In this document: positions 9,099 through 18,772 of the stretch, in pieces
How the letters are laid out: each line of letters opens with the position of its first letter
How positions within the stretch are numbered: the first letter of the stretch is position 1
From: an uncultured Methylophilaceae bacterium
Lineage (GTDB): Bacteria; Pseudomonadota; Gammaproteobacteria; Burkholderiales; Methylophilaceae
Assembly (NCBI GenBank): GCA_903909015.1
Contig: CAIVUE010000090.1
Coordinates: forward strand, 1 to 35,007
Length of the DNA stretch: 35,007 nucleotides
Direction of reading: 5' to 3'
Made by a program: the position numbers and the translations under genes
Notes under the pieces: generated by a model
What the model saw: the letters and a program-made list of their open reading frames with translations, nothing else
Databases searched by the model: none
What the model was told of the DNA's origin: nothing

Positions 9099-11031
9099 TT
9101 CGTTCAAAAAAAGCCTGCACATCAGCCAAGAAACGTGTGCGCTTGAAAGGCGGTAAACTCTGCCAAATGCGGCGCCCATATGGCTTAGAAACCAAACGCG
9201 GGTCACAAATCATCAGCACTCCACTGTCTGCTTCATCTCTAATTAATCGCCCTGCACCCTGCTTAAGGGTAATCACAGCATACGGCAATTGATATTCCAT
9301 AAAAGCATTCTTACCGTCTTCATTCATTTTATCAATACGTGCTGCAAGCACGGGGTCGTCAGGCGGGGCAAAAGGTAATTTATCGATAATTACGCAAGAA
9401 AGCGCTTCCCCACGAACGTCAACGCCCTCCCAAAAACTTTGGCTTCCCACCAGTACAGCATTGCCACGTTTACGAAATCGCTCCAGCAGCTCGCTTCGAG
9501 AACTTTCACCCTGCATCATCAACGGATATTCGATACCATTTTGTTCAAACGCCTCTTTCAACAAAGCGTGGATTTCACGCATAGCTCTTAAAGAAGTACA
9601 CAGAACAAAAGCGCGACCCCCGCTGGCTTGAATCACTGGCATAGCCACTGCCGCCACTGCGGCAGAGTAACCTACGCTGTTTGGCTCAGGCATGTTTTCA
9701 GGCACATAAAACAAGGCTTGCTTGCCATAATCAAACGGGCTTTCCCAATAGCCTGTATTAGCATTACTTAAGCCCATTTGACTAATGTAATGACTGAAAT
9801 CACTCTTCACGGCGAGCGTCGCTGACGTAAAAATCCAAGCCCGCGGTGATGCATTCAAATGCTTACCAAAACCTTCAGCCACGGATAAAGGCGTCGCATG
9901 CAACTGAACACTTTGCGTAAAGACCTCAACCCAGCGGACTAAGTTAGCATTTTCAGCCGCAAGCCAGCGTTGTAATTGCACCATTAAAGCAGCGCCACGT
10001 TGCCAACAATTTTCGAGCGCAGGGTCACGTGCAGCCTGCGTCTCAAGTACATTCGTCAAGGCTTGAAGCTTGGCTTGCATCTCAGCATATGCAGAGTCAA
10101 AATTCTTCAAAGCTAATGCTTTTTGCACTGGCATGCGAGTACCTTCATAAGCAAATACCAACCTAAAATCACGCACAGATTTTTCTAAAGCGTTCGCCGC
10201 TTCTTGTAATGCCGGGCAATCTTTTGCAGTGGAAATATATTCAGCCTCGGCATCTCGTGCCAGCTCTAAAAGCTGACTAGTCGTAACATCTTCACCAAAG
10301 AATAGTCCTGCAATTTCAGGCAGTTGATGGGCTTCGTCAAAAATGACCGTATTAGCTGAAGGTAACAACTCAGATACTCCTTCATCACGCAACATAACAT
10401 CCGCGAAAAAGAGATGATGATTCACCACAACGACATCTGCGGCTAAAGCCCGCTTACGAGCATCCATTACAAAGCAATCTTTGTAGAAATTACATTCCTG
10501 CCCCATGCAATTATCACGCGTAGATGTCACACTAGGCCAAATGGTTGCATTTTCTGGCACCTCAATTAACTCCGCCTTATCTCCCGTTTTGCTATTTTCA
10601 ACAAAATTACGAATCACGTGGACATAAGTGGCATCCTCACGTGAAGCAAACCGCCCTTCGTTGGCAGATCGTTCTAAATGAAAGTGGCAAACATAATTAG
10701 CACGGCCTTTAAGCATTTCAACTGTAACAGGGACTTTTAGTGCATCCCGTACGGCCGGCAAATCACGGTGAAATAATTGATCTTGAAGGGTTTTTGTGCC
10801 GGTGGAAAGAATTACTTTTCCGCCAGAAAGTAGAGCGGGGACTAAATAGGCGAACGTTTTACCCGTGCCAGTACCAGCTTCAGCCACCAATTGTTTATTT
10901 TGCTTAATGGCGATTTCAATCTCCAAAGCCATTTCTAGCTGCTGTTGTCGCGTGCGATATCCTGGAATGCTCTCAGCAAGCGGTCCTTTTTCGGAGAAGA
11001 TAAAATTTAATTTTGAACCTGACGCGGGCAA
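9076..11031 (-). CDS. ATP-dependent DNA helicase, DinG/YoaA (XPD-like, Fe-S) family
   Basis: RTRQQQLEMALEIEIAIKQNKQLVAEAGTGTGKTFAYLVPAL (Walker A), NYVCHFHLE...DNCMGQECNFYKDCF (four-Cys Fe-S cluster), VIFDEAHQL (DEAH), VLVGSQSFWEGVDVRGEALSCVIIDKLPFA, QGAGRLIRDEADSGV (motif VI). Confidence 0.94.
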   Translation of the reverse strand: MPASGSKLNFIFSEKGPLAESIPGYRTRQQQLEMALEIEIAIKQNKQLVAEAGTGTGKTFAYLVPALLSGGKVILSTGTKTLQDQLFHRDLPAVRDALKVPVTVEMLKGRANYVCHFHLERSANEGRFASREDATYVHVIRNFVENSKTGDKAELIEVPENATIWPSVTSTRDNCMGQECNFYKDCFVMDARKRALAADVVVVNHHLFFADVMLRDEGVSELLPSANTVIFDEAHQLPEIAGLFFGEDVTTSQLLELARDAEAEYISTAKDCPALQEAANALEKSVRDFRLVFAYEGTRMPVQKALALKNFDSAYAEMQAKLQALTNVLETQAARDPALENCWQRGAALMVQLQRWLAAENANLVRWVEVFTQSVQLHATPLSVAEGFGKHLNASPRAWIFTSATLAVKSDFSHYISQMGLSNANTGYWESPFDYGKQALFYVPENMPEPNSVGYSAAVAAVAMPVIQASGGRAFVLCTSLRAMREIHALLKEAFEQNGIEYPLMMQGESSRSELLERFRKRGNAVLVGSQSFWEGVDVRGEALSCVIIDKLPFAPPDDPVLAARIDKMNEDGKNAFMEYQLPYAVITLKQGAGRLIRDEADSGVLMICDPRLVSKPYGRRIWQSLPPFKRTRFLADVQAFFERITSDVEA

Positions 11032-11186
11032 AGCTAACTTTCAATAAAATATGCTTAAGAAGTCTCATCGCAAAAGCGAGTCGCAATTGTAATGCTTTTA
11101 TATTCTCATCTGCGTTGGTCGCGACTTATTTTTCATTTTTTAAAGCGTACAATTCAAATTATCCTGAAACCAACAATAGGAATCAC

Positions 11187-12257
11187 ATGCAATACCGCAA
11201 TATCCTAAATACCGACTTAAAAGTTTCGTCCATCTGCTTAGGCACCATGACTTATGGAGATCAAAACTCCCAAGCAGATGCTTTTGATCAACTTGATTAT
11301 GCAACATCACAGGGCATTAATTTTATCGACACTGCTGAAATGTACCCAGTCCCCCCGAAGGCAGACACGTACACAAAGACTGAAACTATTATTGGCAATT
11401 GGCTCAAAAAACAGTCCCGGGATAAGATTATTTTAGGTGGCAAAGTCGCTGGCCCAAGACGAGGAATGGATTGGATACGTGGCGGACCTCCGTGCCTGGA
11501 TACCCCAAACATCCGCGAGGCAATTGAGGGTTCGCTAAAGCGCATGCAAACTGATTACATCGATATTTACCAATTGCATTGGCCTGAACGCAACGTGCCA
11601 ATGTTTGGGCAATATCAATTCGACCCTGCAAATGAATATGTGTCTGGGAAATTGGGTGAAGGAGATCGCAAGGAATGGGTTTCGATTAGAAATCAATTAG
11701 AAACCTTAGCTGAATTAGTGAAAGAAGGAAAAGTTCGATACATCGGATTATCTAATGAACAGCCATGGGGTTTGATGGAGTTCTTACGTATCGCCAAAGA
11801 ATATGATTTGCCAAGGGTAGCAACGGTACAAAACTGCTACAACTTAATTAATCGTGGCATGGAATTCGGCATGTCAGAAGTATTATTCCGTGAGAATGTT
11901 GGCTTACTAGCCTACTCTCCCTTGGCATTTGGGCATTTAACTGGCAAATATATTGACGACCCTGAAGCTAAAGGTCGCGTCACGATGTTCTTAGGCTATG
12001 CGCAACGTTACAAAAAACCGAATGTGGCTCCAGCAAGCAAAGCCTATGCTGAATTAGCGCGTTCGCATGGTTTAACGCCTACGCAACTGGCTTTATCTTT
12101 TGTTTATCACCGCTGGTTTGTAACCAGTACAATTATTGGTGCAACAAACATGAACCAACTTAAAGAAAACATAGCAGCTTGGCATACGAAATTATCACCT
12201 GATGTGATGTTAGAAATCGAAGATCTGCATTTAAGGATGATGAATCCAGCACCTTAA
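11187..12257 (+). CDS. Aldo/keto reductase, Tas-like
   Basis: MQYRNILNTDLKVSSICLGTMTYGDQNSQADAFDQLDYATSQGINFIDTAEMYPVPPKADTYTKTETIIGNWLKK...; WPERNVPMFG; CYNLINRGMEFGMSEVLFRENVGLLAYSPLAFGHLTGKY. The start inside the listed ORF is chosen by homology. Confidence 0.94.
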   Translation: MQYRNILNTDLKVSSICLGTMTYGDQNSQADAFDQLDYATSQGINFIDTAEMYPVPPKADTYTKTETIIGNWLKKQSRDKIILGGKVAGPRRGMDWIRGGPPCLDTPNIREAIEGSLKRMQTDYIDIYQLHWPERNVPMFGQYQFDPANEYVSGKLGEGDRKEWVSIRNQLETLAELVKEGKVRYIGLSNEQPWGLMEFLRIAKEYDLPRVATVQNCYNLINRGMEFGMSEVLFRENVGLLAYSPLAFGHLTGKYIDDPEAKGRVTMFLGYAQRYKKPNVAPASKAYAELARSHGLTPTQLALSFVYHRWFVTSTIIGATNMNQLKENIAAWHTKLSPDVMLEIEDLHLRMMNPAP

Positions 12258-12263
12258 TTTAGT

Positions 12264-14189
12264 CTACTTGCTGCGCGGAAAAAATTGTAAGGGCTGCGGC
12301 GGAGGCATTTGTAGAACAGGCTTACGAATCTTACCCATCACATGCATTTCACAAGGCTTGCAATCAAACTTCAATGTAAATCGGTCGCTGCCATTAATTA
12401 AGGTCATCGGTTCAGCGGTCACAGTTCCTTGCACACCAATTACGCCTTTCGCTTCTTTAGGGCACATGCCATGACTAAAGCGCAAACAGTGCTTAGTAAT
12501 CATGAGCGGAACTTCATCTAACTCTTGATTAGCTTCATACGCAGCGGCAATCATCTTAACGCCATGCTTCTCATAAAAAGCATGCGCTTTTTTGTTGTAC
12601 ACATTGGCGAGATAGCTCAAAGTATCTTCAAAATAAACTGCAGGCGGATTGACTGGCTGACGTTTCTCAGGTCGTTGATAACTAGCAATACGAACTTGCA
12701 CTAACTGTTCAACTGCGTCCCGTCTTAATCCATTAATGGTTGACGCTGGCACAAACCAAGCTTCCGATAAATCTAATGAAATCGCATTTACCAAGAAATA
12801 TGTGCTGCCTAATTTAGCCAAATTTTCACGTAAGCTAGCTTCCGCTTTTTCTGCTTGTTGTGCAGGCTGCTTTTCTAATTTACAAAACGCTGTTGCGCTC
12901 CTTCCCTCACTGTCCGTCACGGTTAAGGCAAAGCCATCAAGCGTTTCATGCAAATGCATATCTACAGGAATTTTTCGAATTGCTGAATCTTTCTCTAGTA
13001 ATCGCATAAATGCGTGGTCACGATTGCGATACACCGTCATGCCGCGGCGCATATCTTCAGGCATTTCATTGGGGGTCAAACGCCGACCCTCCACAGTGTT
13101 AATCCGCATGCCGACGAGCTCTTTATGAACATCAAAGAAGCACAAGCCATCCCCATTATGAAGTTCAATTTGGCTATCTATTTCGAATGAATCTTTAGCC
13201 ACTTTAGTGACTTTGCCAACTTCTTCACCAGAAAATTTAGGGGTGTCAAAAGCGCCAATGTCAGCTTGGCGACCATTCACAAAGTAATCTGTCGCGCTAC
13301 GGTTAAATGTTTTTTCAGGCTGTGGAGTGAAGCTAAAAGTGGTAATGCCTGAGGATGTTTTTGCATATTCTGGCATATCGAGCAAAATATCATCCAAAAG
13401 CTGACGATAATGCGCAGTAGCATTCTTAACATAAGGTAAATCTTTATAGCGCCCTTCAATTTTGAAAGAACTAATCCCTGCACTAATCAATGCCCTCAAA
13501 TTAGCACTTTGGTCATTATCTTTCATCGACAAATAATGCTTGTCGTTTCCTATCACACGGCCCTGGGCATCCTCTAAGCGATATGGCAAACGACACTCTT
13601 GAGAGCATTCACCCCGATTGGCACTCCGACCTGTGTGAGCGTGACTAATAAAACATTGACCACTAAATGCGACGCATAAGGCACCGTGTACAAAAAATTC
13701 TAAATTGCAGGTAGTTGCATCAGCGATTTCCTGGATGGTTTTTAAATCCAATTCCCGCGCCAAGACGATTTGTGAAAAGCCCACTTGATCTAAAAACCTG
13801 GCTTTTTCAACAGTACGAATATCAGTTTGCGTGCTAGCGTGCAATTGAATAGGGGGTAAATCCATTTCCATCAACCCCATATCTTGAACAATCAGCGCAT
13901 CCACCCCTGAATCGTATAGTTGATAGACAATTTCTCTGGCGCCTTCTAATTCATTGTCATGAAAAATAGTGTTAAGGGTAACAAAGACCTCCGCATTAAA
14001 TCGATGCGCATATCTAACAAGTCTTGCAATATCTTCAATCGAATTGGGAGCCTTAGCTCTAGCACCATAGGCTGGGCCACCAATATAAACTGCATCTGCG
14101 CCATGATTAACAGCTTCAATACCAAAGTCTGCATTTTTAGCTGGGGAAAGCAGCTCAAGGTGACGGCGTGAAATTTTCATGGAATACAT
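12264..14189 (-). CDS. rlhA: U32 family protein, 23S rRNA C2501 hydroxylase RlhA (YdcP)-like
   Basis: RHLELLSPAKNADFGIEAVNHGADAVYIGGPAYGARAKAPNSIEDIARLVRYAHRFNAEVFVTLNTI; FFVHGALCVAFSGQCFISHAHTGRSANRGECSQECRLPY; KFDCKPCEMHVMGKI. Length and sequence resemble YdcP more than the shorter YegQ/TrhP. Confidence 0.88.
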   Translation of the reverse strand: MYSMKISRRHLELLSPAKNADFGIEAVNHGADAVYIGGPAYGARAKAPNSIEDIARLVRYAHRFNAEVFVTLNTIFHDNELEGAREIVYQLYDSGVDALIVQDMGLMEMDLPPIQLHASTQTDIRTVEKARFLDQVGFSQIVLARELDLKTIQEIADATTCNLEFFVHGALCVAFSGQCFISHAHTGRSANRGECSQECRLPYRLEDAQGRVIGNDKHYLSMKDNDQSANLRALISAGISSFKIEGRYKDLPYVKNATAHYRQLLDDILLDMPEYAKTSSGITTFSFTPQPEKTFNRSATDYFVNGRQADIGAFDTPKFSGEEVGKVTKVAKDSFEIDSQIELHNGDGLCFFDVHKELVGMRINTVEGRRLTPNEMPEDMRRGMTVYRNRDHAFMRLLEKDSAIRKIPVDMHLHETLDGFALTVTDSEGRSATAFCKLEKQPAQQAEKAEASLRENLAKLGSTYFLVNAISLDLSEAWFVPASTINGLRRDAVEQLVQVRIASYQRPEKRQPVNPPAVYFEDTLSYLANVYNKKAHAFYEKHGVKMIAAAYEANQELDEVPLMITKHCLRFSHGMCPKEAKGVIGVQGTVTAEPMTLINGSDRFTLKFDCKPCEMHVMGKIRKPVLQMPPPQPLQFFPRSK

Positions 14190-14324
14190 ACAAAAAATAA
14201 TGCATGAACTATAGCATTTATCGACAATTGCTTCACCCTTGCCAGGGGCTAATTACGCCAAAAGGCAGCATCGATAGCGATAGTTTTTATAGGAAAAACC
14301 CACACTTCACCATATAATATCCTG

Positions 14325-14915
14325 ATGATAAATTTGAGAAAAATTTTATTAGCGGCCATATTTGGCCTAATGCTAAGCATGACGAATATCGTGTTGGCGT
14401 TTGATTTTCCTTTCTTGTCGCAAAGCAGCGATGACTCTTCAGTCTCTTCAGTCTCTTCAAAGACAGCATCAGATAGTGACTCCAATAGTTCGTGGACAAG
14501 TACAGCTCAAGAAATTATTCTGCATGCGCTAAGCCAGACTGGGGTGAAATATAAATATGGCGGCATCAATCCTGACTCAGGTTTCGATTGCAGTGGATTT
14601 GTTCGTTATGTTTTCCAGGAAGCAGCAAATTTAACCTTGCCGCACGGAGCTAGTGCAATGAGTCAAGTTGGAAAAAAGGTCAATGAAAAAGAATTGCAAC
14701 CTGGTGATTTAGTATTTTTTAACACAATGAAATCAGTATATTCCCACGTTGGGATTTATGTAGGTAATAATCGCTTCATACATGCCCCGAGCGCTGGGAG
14801 CAGTATTAGCGTATCAGATATGAACGACAGTTATTGGTCAAAACGGTTTACTGGTGCACGGCGTGTTGATGAAAAAGAGCTTGCAATTACAGACCTCAGT
14901 CAACCAGCAAAATAG
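14325..14915 (+). CDS. NlpC/P60 (C40) family cell-wall peptidase
   Basis: YKYGGINPDSGFDCSGFVRYVFQEA...LPHGASAMSQVGKKVNEKELQPGDLVFFNTMKSVYSHVGIYVGNNRFIHAPSAG (Cys and His catalytic motifs), with signal peptide. Confidence 0.93.
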   Translation: MINLRKILLAAIFGLMLSMTNIVLAFDFPFLSQSSDDSSVSSVSSKTASDSDSNSSWTSTAQEIILHALSQTGVKYKYGGINPDSGFDCSGFVRYVFQEAANLTLPHGASAMSQVGKKVNEKELQPGDLVFFNTMKSVYSHVGIYVGNNRFIHAPSAGSSISVSDMNDSYWSKRFTGARRVDEKELAITDLSQPAK

Positions 14916-14920
14916 TAATA

Positions 14921-15202
14921 TTATTTATCGCTATGACCGAGCGCTCTCTCAGGATCTATGAGGTCACGTAATAATTGTTTTAACTCTTTAGATTCCGGAA
15001 AGCGTCCTGCTTCTTTACGAGAAAAAATGATTGCGCCATTCAATCGAACTTCAAAAATACCTCCACTACCAGGAACTAGGGCAAGACTTGTGATGTCTGT
15101 GTTAAAGGTGGTTAAAAGTTCTTGTGCCATCCAAGAAGCGCGAAGCAACCAATTACATTGCACACAGTATTCGATTTCAAGCTTGTTAACTTTAGATATC
15201 AT
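14921..15202 (-). CDS. SelT/SelW/SelH (Rdx) family protein, Cys version
   Basis: LEIEYCVQCNWLLRASWMAQELLTTF...LVPGSGGIFEVRLNGAIIFSRKEAGRFPESKELKQLLRDLIDPERALGHSD; CxxC in place of CxxU, and the GxFEV-V-G..i-srk..GrFP signature. Confidence 0.9.
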   Translation of the reverse strand: MISKVNKLEIEYCVQCNWLLRASWMAQELLTTFNTDITSLALVPGSGGIFEVRLNGAIIFSRKEAGRFPESKELKQLLRDLIDPERALGHSDK

Positions 15203-15348
15203 GAGGCCTTTATTTGCGCAAAAATGCTTGATGTCATGTTATTTCAATTGGTTTAAGTAACGCAACACGATATTATCTCAACCATCATTTTTAATTCCAG
15301 ATTAAGGGAATTAGCAATTTAAAAAGTCAATGAAGGAATTCTTATTTC

Positions 15349-16746
15349 ATGCGTACAAAATTTGAAAAAATAAGTTTAGTGATCATAGGTACGGTACTTG
15401 GCGTCACGCTAAGCCTTAATTACCCTGCAGTTGCTGAAAAAGAGACGAAACCACAACTGCCGTTGGATGAATTACGCACCTTCGCTGAAGTTTACGGCAA
15501 AATCAAAAGTGATTATGTTGAAACCGTAGAAGACAAAAAACTTATTAATGAGGCCATCAACGGCATGCTAACAGGGTTAGATCCTCACTCTTCATTTTTG
15601 GATGTCGAGGGATTTAAAGACCTGCAAGCTGGCACACAAGGGGAATTTGGCGGATTAGGGATTGAAGTAGGCATGGAAGATGGCTTGGTAAAAGTCATCT
15701 CACCAATCGAAGACTCGCCCGCATTCAAAGGCGGAGTTAAATCAGGCGACTTAATCATGCAATTAGATGAGAAGCTAGTTAAAGGGATGTCTCTTAATGA
15801 TGCCGTCAAGATTATGCGGGGGAAGCCAAATACGTCCATCAAGCTCACGATTTTACGCAAAGGTGAGAACAAACCGATTTACATCACTTTAATTCGGGCC
15901 ATCATAAAAACGCAAAGCGTAAAATACAAGTTGCCTGAACCGGGCTATGCTTATCTTCGAGTTACACAGTTCCAAGAGCATTCAGCCGAAGACTTAGCAA
16001 AAGCAATTAAGGCCTTAAGAGAGCAAAACAAAGGTCCACTTAAAGGCTTAGTATTAGATTTACGTAATAATCCAGGCGGCTTAATTACTGCAGCAGTGGG
16101 TATCAGTGCTGCCTTCGTTCCTAAAGATGCGCTCGTAGTTTATACAGAAGGTCGTACAGAAGATGCAAAAATGCGACTAACTGCTAACCCAGAGAATTAT
16201 GCCCGAGGTGGCCAATCTGGAGATTTCTTAGCTGATTTACCAGCTGACATCAAAACTGTGCCGATGGTAGTGTTAATTAACGGCGGCTCCGCATCAGCTT
16301 CAGAAATTGTGTCTGGTGCACTTCAAGACCATAAACGAGCTGTAATTATGGGTACGCAAAGCTTCGGTAAAGGATCTGTGCAAACCATCTTGCCAATGAA
16401 TAACGGAACTGCTATTAAACTGACCACAGCACGATACTTCACGCCGAACGGACGTTCTATTCAAGCAAAAGGTATCGTTCCTGATATCGTGGTGGAAGAT
16501 GCAACAGTAAATACAGCCGAGCAAGGCATGAACTTACGTGAGGCTGATTTAAGCAATCACTTGTCGAATCCTAAAGAGGCAGAAACTTCAGTGAAAGAGG
16601 CCCCAAAACCACCAACTGTAAAAAAAGATGACCGGCAAGCAACTGACAAAACACCAATGGAAGCCGGGACTAAAACTGATTACCAATTTATGCAGGCAGT
16701 TAACTTGCTAAAAGGTATCGATATTTTAGCGCCAAGTAAGAAATAA
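15349..16746 (+). CDS. S41 family carboxyl-terminal processing peptidase (PDZ domain)
   Basis: LINEAINGMLTGLDPHSSFLD; PDZ GGLGIEVGMEDGLVKVISPIEDSPAFKGGVKSGDLIMQLDEKLVKGMSLNDAVKIMRGKPNT; catalytic GGSASASEIVSGALQDHKRAVIMGTQSFGKGSVQTI. Confidence 0.97.
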   Translation: MRTKFEKISLVIIGTVLGVTLSLNYPAVAEKETKPQLPLDELRTFAEVYGKIKSDYVETVEDKKLINEAINGMLTGLDPHSSFLDVEGFKDLQAGTQGEFGGLGIEVGMEDGLVKVISPIEDSPAFKGGVKSGDLIMQLDEKLVKGMSLNDAVKIMRGKPNTSIKLTILRKGENKPIYITLIRAIIKTQSVKYKLPEPGYAYLRVTQFQEHSAEDLAKAIKALREQNKGPLKGLVLDLRNNPGGLITAAVGISAAFVPKDALVVYTEGRTEDAKMRLTANPENYARGGQSGDFLADLPADIKTVPMVVLINGGSASASEIVSGALQDHKRAVIMGTQSFGKGSVQTILPMNNGTAIKLTTARYFTPNGRSIQAKGIVPDIVVEDATVNTAEQGMNLREADLSNHLSNPKEAETSVKEAPKPPTVKKDDRQATDKTPMEAGTKTDYQFMQAVNLLKGIDILAPSKK

Positions 16747-16752
16747 CGCGTT

Positions 16753-16787
16753 TGAGGGCAAGTCATACTTGCCCTCATTGTTCGTTT
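16753..16787 (+). terminator. Hairpin, probable intrinsic terminator after the S41 peptidase gene
   Basis: TGAGGGCAAGT-CAT-ACTTGCCCTCA perfect 11-bp stem followed by TTGTTCGTTT; the T tract is imperfect. Confidence 0.65.
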
Positions 16788-16814
16788 AATCAAGACCTAT
16801 AATGGTGTGAAAAT

Positions 16815-17438
16815 ATGCTAGATCGACTCATTATTGAATTCGACAAAGGCTTAAAAACCTTAGCTGCAAAAGCTCATAGCGTTCGCCCCTATCCAGACCA
16901 AAATATAGCTCAAACTATTGAATTAAGCTCTGCAGAGAAACGCCATGCCGCAGCGTTAATGCGCATTAACCACTGCGGTGAGGTTTGCGCTCAAGCCCTT
17001 TATAACGGTCAAGCGCTTACTGCTAAGAACCCTCAAACTGTGCAGGCCTTAGAGCAAGCATCAAAAGAAGAAACTGAACATTTAGCTTGGTGCGAAAAGC
17101 GCATCTATGAACTTGGTGGGCGCACAAGCTCACTCAACCCCATTTGGTATGCAGGTTCATTCACATTAGGTGCGATCGCTGGAGCCCTTGGTGATAGATG
17201 GAATTTAGGTTTTTTGGCTGAAACGGAACGTCAAGTTGGTGCTCATCTCAATCGTCATTTAGATGAATTGCCCGCCTCTGACGCTAAAAGTCGTGCAATC
17301 TTAAAACAAATGAGAACAGACGAAGCAGAGCATGCTGCCACTGCCGTTGACTTAGGTGGGGCAGAATTACCGACCATTGTTAAAGCAGCTATGCAAGGCA
17401 TGTCCAAAATCATGACATCGACTACCTACCATTTATAG
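16815..17438 (+). CDS. coq7: 2-polyprenyl-3-methyl-6-methoxy-1,4-benzoquinone monooxygenase (Coq7)
   Basis: [29 protein letters not shown]...[19 protein letters not shown]...[65 protein letters not shown]...RTDEAEHA. Confidence 0.96.
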   Translation: MLDRLIIEFDKGLKTLAAKAHSVRPYPDQNIAQTIELSSAEKRHAAALMRINHCGEVCAQALYNGQALTAKNPQTVQALEQASKEETEHLAWCEKRIYELGGRTSSLNPIWYAGSFTLGAIAGALGDRWNLGFLAETERQVGAHLNRHLDELPASDAKSRAILKQMRTDEAEHAATAVDLGGAELPTIVKAAMQGMSKIMTSTTYHL

Positions 17439-17472
17439 AACGACTGAAAAAAGAAAGCATAAGCAAAGACAA

Positions 17473-17796
17473 TTGAAGAAATTTAGCGAAATTTTAGCCA
17501 ATTTAGAAAACAGCGAACACATTCAGAAAATTGAATTAGCTAAAGCTGATGGGTCTATTGCAGATGTAATTGAGAACAAGCCGGGCAGTCAAGGCTCCGT
17601 AAAGGTATATCATCATTTATTTAAAAAATGGGGCTGCATTAATAAAGATGCAGCAAAAGATGGCTTAAAGATTTATGCCGAACACACACAAGATGCAGAA
17701 GAAAATCCAAGCAAGCATCCAAACATTGACAGATTATTTGAAGTGATTGAAACAGGCGAAGTATTAACTGTTTCAATCATTGAGTCATCTAACTAA
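17473..17796 (+). CDS. DUF2322-like small protein (TTG start)
   Basis: MKKFSEILANLENSEHIQKIELAKADGSIADVIENKPGSQGSVKVYHHLFKKWGCINKDAAKDGLKIYAEHTQDAEENPSKHPNIDRLFEVIETGEVLTVSII; the KPGxxGSvkvY and NPgKHPNIDRLfevI pattern recalls DUF2322. Confidence 0.72.
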   Translation: MKKFSEILANLENSEHIQKIELAKADGSIADVIENKPGSQGSVKVYHHLFKKWGCINKDAAKDGLKIYAEHTQDAEENPSKHPNIDRLFEVIETGEVLTVSIIESSN

Positions 17797-17799
17797 AAG

Positions 17800-18219
17800 T
17801 TACTCCGTCTCTTTAATCTCAAAGCTATGGCTCATCTCCGCAGCTTTTCCCAACATAATCGAAGCTGAACAATATTTTTCTGCAGACAAATTCACAGCAC
17901 GCTCAACTTGAGTTGGATTTAGGTTCTTCCCAGTCACAACAAAATGCGCGTGAATTTTAGTAAACACTTTTGGGATTTCATCAGCACGCTCAGCAGTGAT
18001 TTCAGCAACGCAATTAGTGATAGGCTGACGTGATTTTTTAAGAATAGTCACAACATCAATTGATGAACATCCACCCATTCCGACCAGTAACATTTCCATT
18101 GGACGCATGCCAAGATTTCGTCCGCCGATCTCGGATGAGCCATCCATAATTACAGCATGACTGCTTTCTGTCTCGCCCATAAAACAGACGTCTTCAACCC
18201 ACTTTACTCGTACTTTCAT
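17800..18219 (-). CDS. OsmC family protein
   Basis: MKVRVKWVEDVCFMGETESSHAVIMDGSSEIGGRNLGMRPMEMLLVGMGGCSSIDVVTILKKSRQPITNCVAEITAERADEIPKVFTKIHAHFVVTGKNL...AVNLSAEKYCSASIMLGKAAEMSHSFEI. Confidence 0.92.
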   Translation of the reverse strand: MKVRVKWVEDVCFMGETESSHAVIMDGSSEIGGRNLGMRPMEMLLVGMGGCSSIDVVTILKKSRQPITNCVAEITAERADEIPKVFTKIHAHFVVTGKNLNPTQVERAVNLSAEKYCSASIMLGKAAEMSHSFEIKETE

Positions 18220-18246
18220 TGCGCTGCCTTTGCCAAAAAGAATAAC

Positions 18247-18717
18247 CTACTTAATACCGAGCAATTCAACATCAAAAATTAAAGTTGCATTAGGTGGTAT
18301 CACACCACCAGCACCAGCAGCGCCATAACCCATATTAGGCGGAATAATTAAGGTACGTTTACCACCCACTTTCATTCCTGCAAAACCCTCATCCCAACCT
18401 TGAATAACTTGGCCGCCGCCTAAGAAAAATACAAAAGGGTCGTGACGGTCTAAAGAACTATCAAACTTAGTTCCTTTACCATCTGGCTTGCTAGGATCAT
18501 ACAACCAACCTGTGTAATGAACGGTCACATTAAAGCCAGCTTCGGCTTCGCGACCCTCCCCTAAGACGGTATCTTTCTTAACGAGTTCTGTGATATTTTG
18601 TGTCATTACAGTTTCCTTAGTCGATGTTTTTGAATCAGCTTTGCAGCCTGTTATAGCGAGCATCGCAATCATTAAAGTGCTTGCCAGCAAGATACTCTTT
18701 TTCATACACTGCCCCAA
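18247..18717 (-). CDS. FKBP-type peptidyl-prolyl cis-trans isomerase, lipoprotein
   Basis: Lipobox-like LAITGCKAD; GREAEAGFNVTVHYTGWLYDPSKPDGKGTKFDSSLDRHDPFVFFLGGGQVIQGWDEGFAGMKVGGKRTLIIPPNMGYGAAGAGGVIPPNATLIFDVELLGI. The true start is probably the internal Met at about 18705. Confidence 0.95.
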   Translation of the reverse strand: MGQCMKKSILLASTLMIAMLAITGCKADSKTSTKETVMTQNITELVKKDTVLGEGREAEAGFNVTVHYTGWLYDPSKPDGKGTKFDSSLDRHDPFVFFLGGGQVIQGWDEGFAGMKVGGKRTLIIPPNMGYGAAGAGGVIPPNATLIFDVELLGIK

Positions 18718-18772
18718 ATTAAAAACCTTAAATATAATACCCGACTTGCTTGCTAACGCTCAACAACCAGGT

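Noticed and set aside
11013-11186. N-terminal extension of the aldo/keto reductase ORF
   Set aside because: The extension overlaps the divergent helicase start and lacks family similarity; homology begins at 11187.
12736-13128. 130-aa plus ORF antisense to rlhA
   Set aside because: Shadow ORF; the opposite strand encodes a full-length conserved protein.
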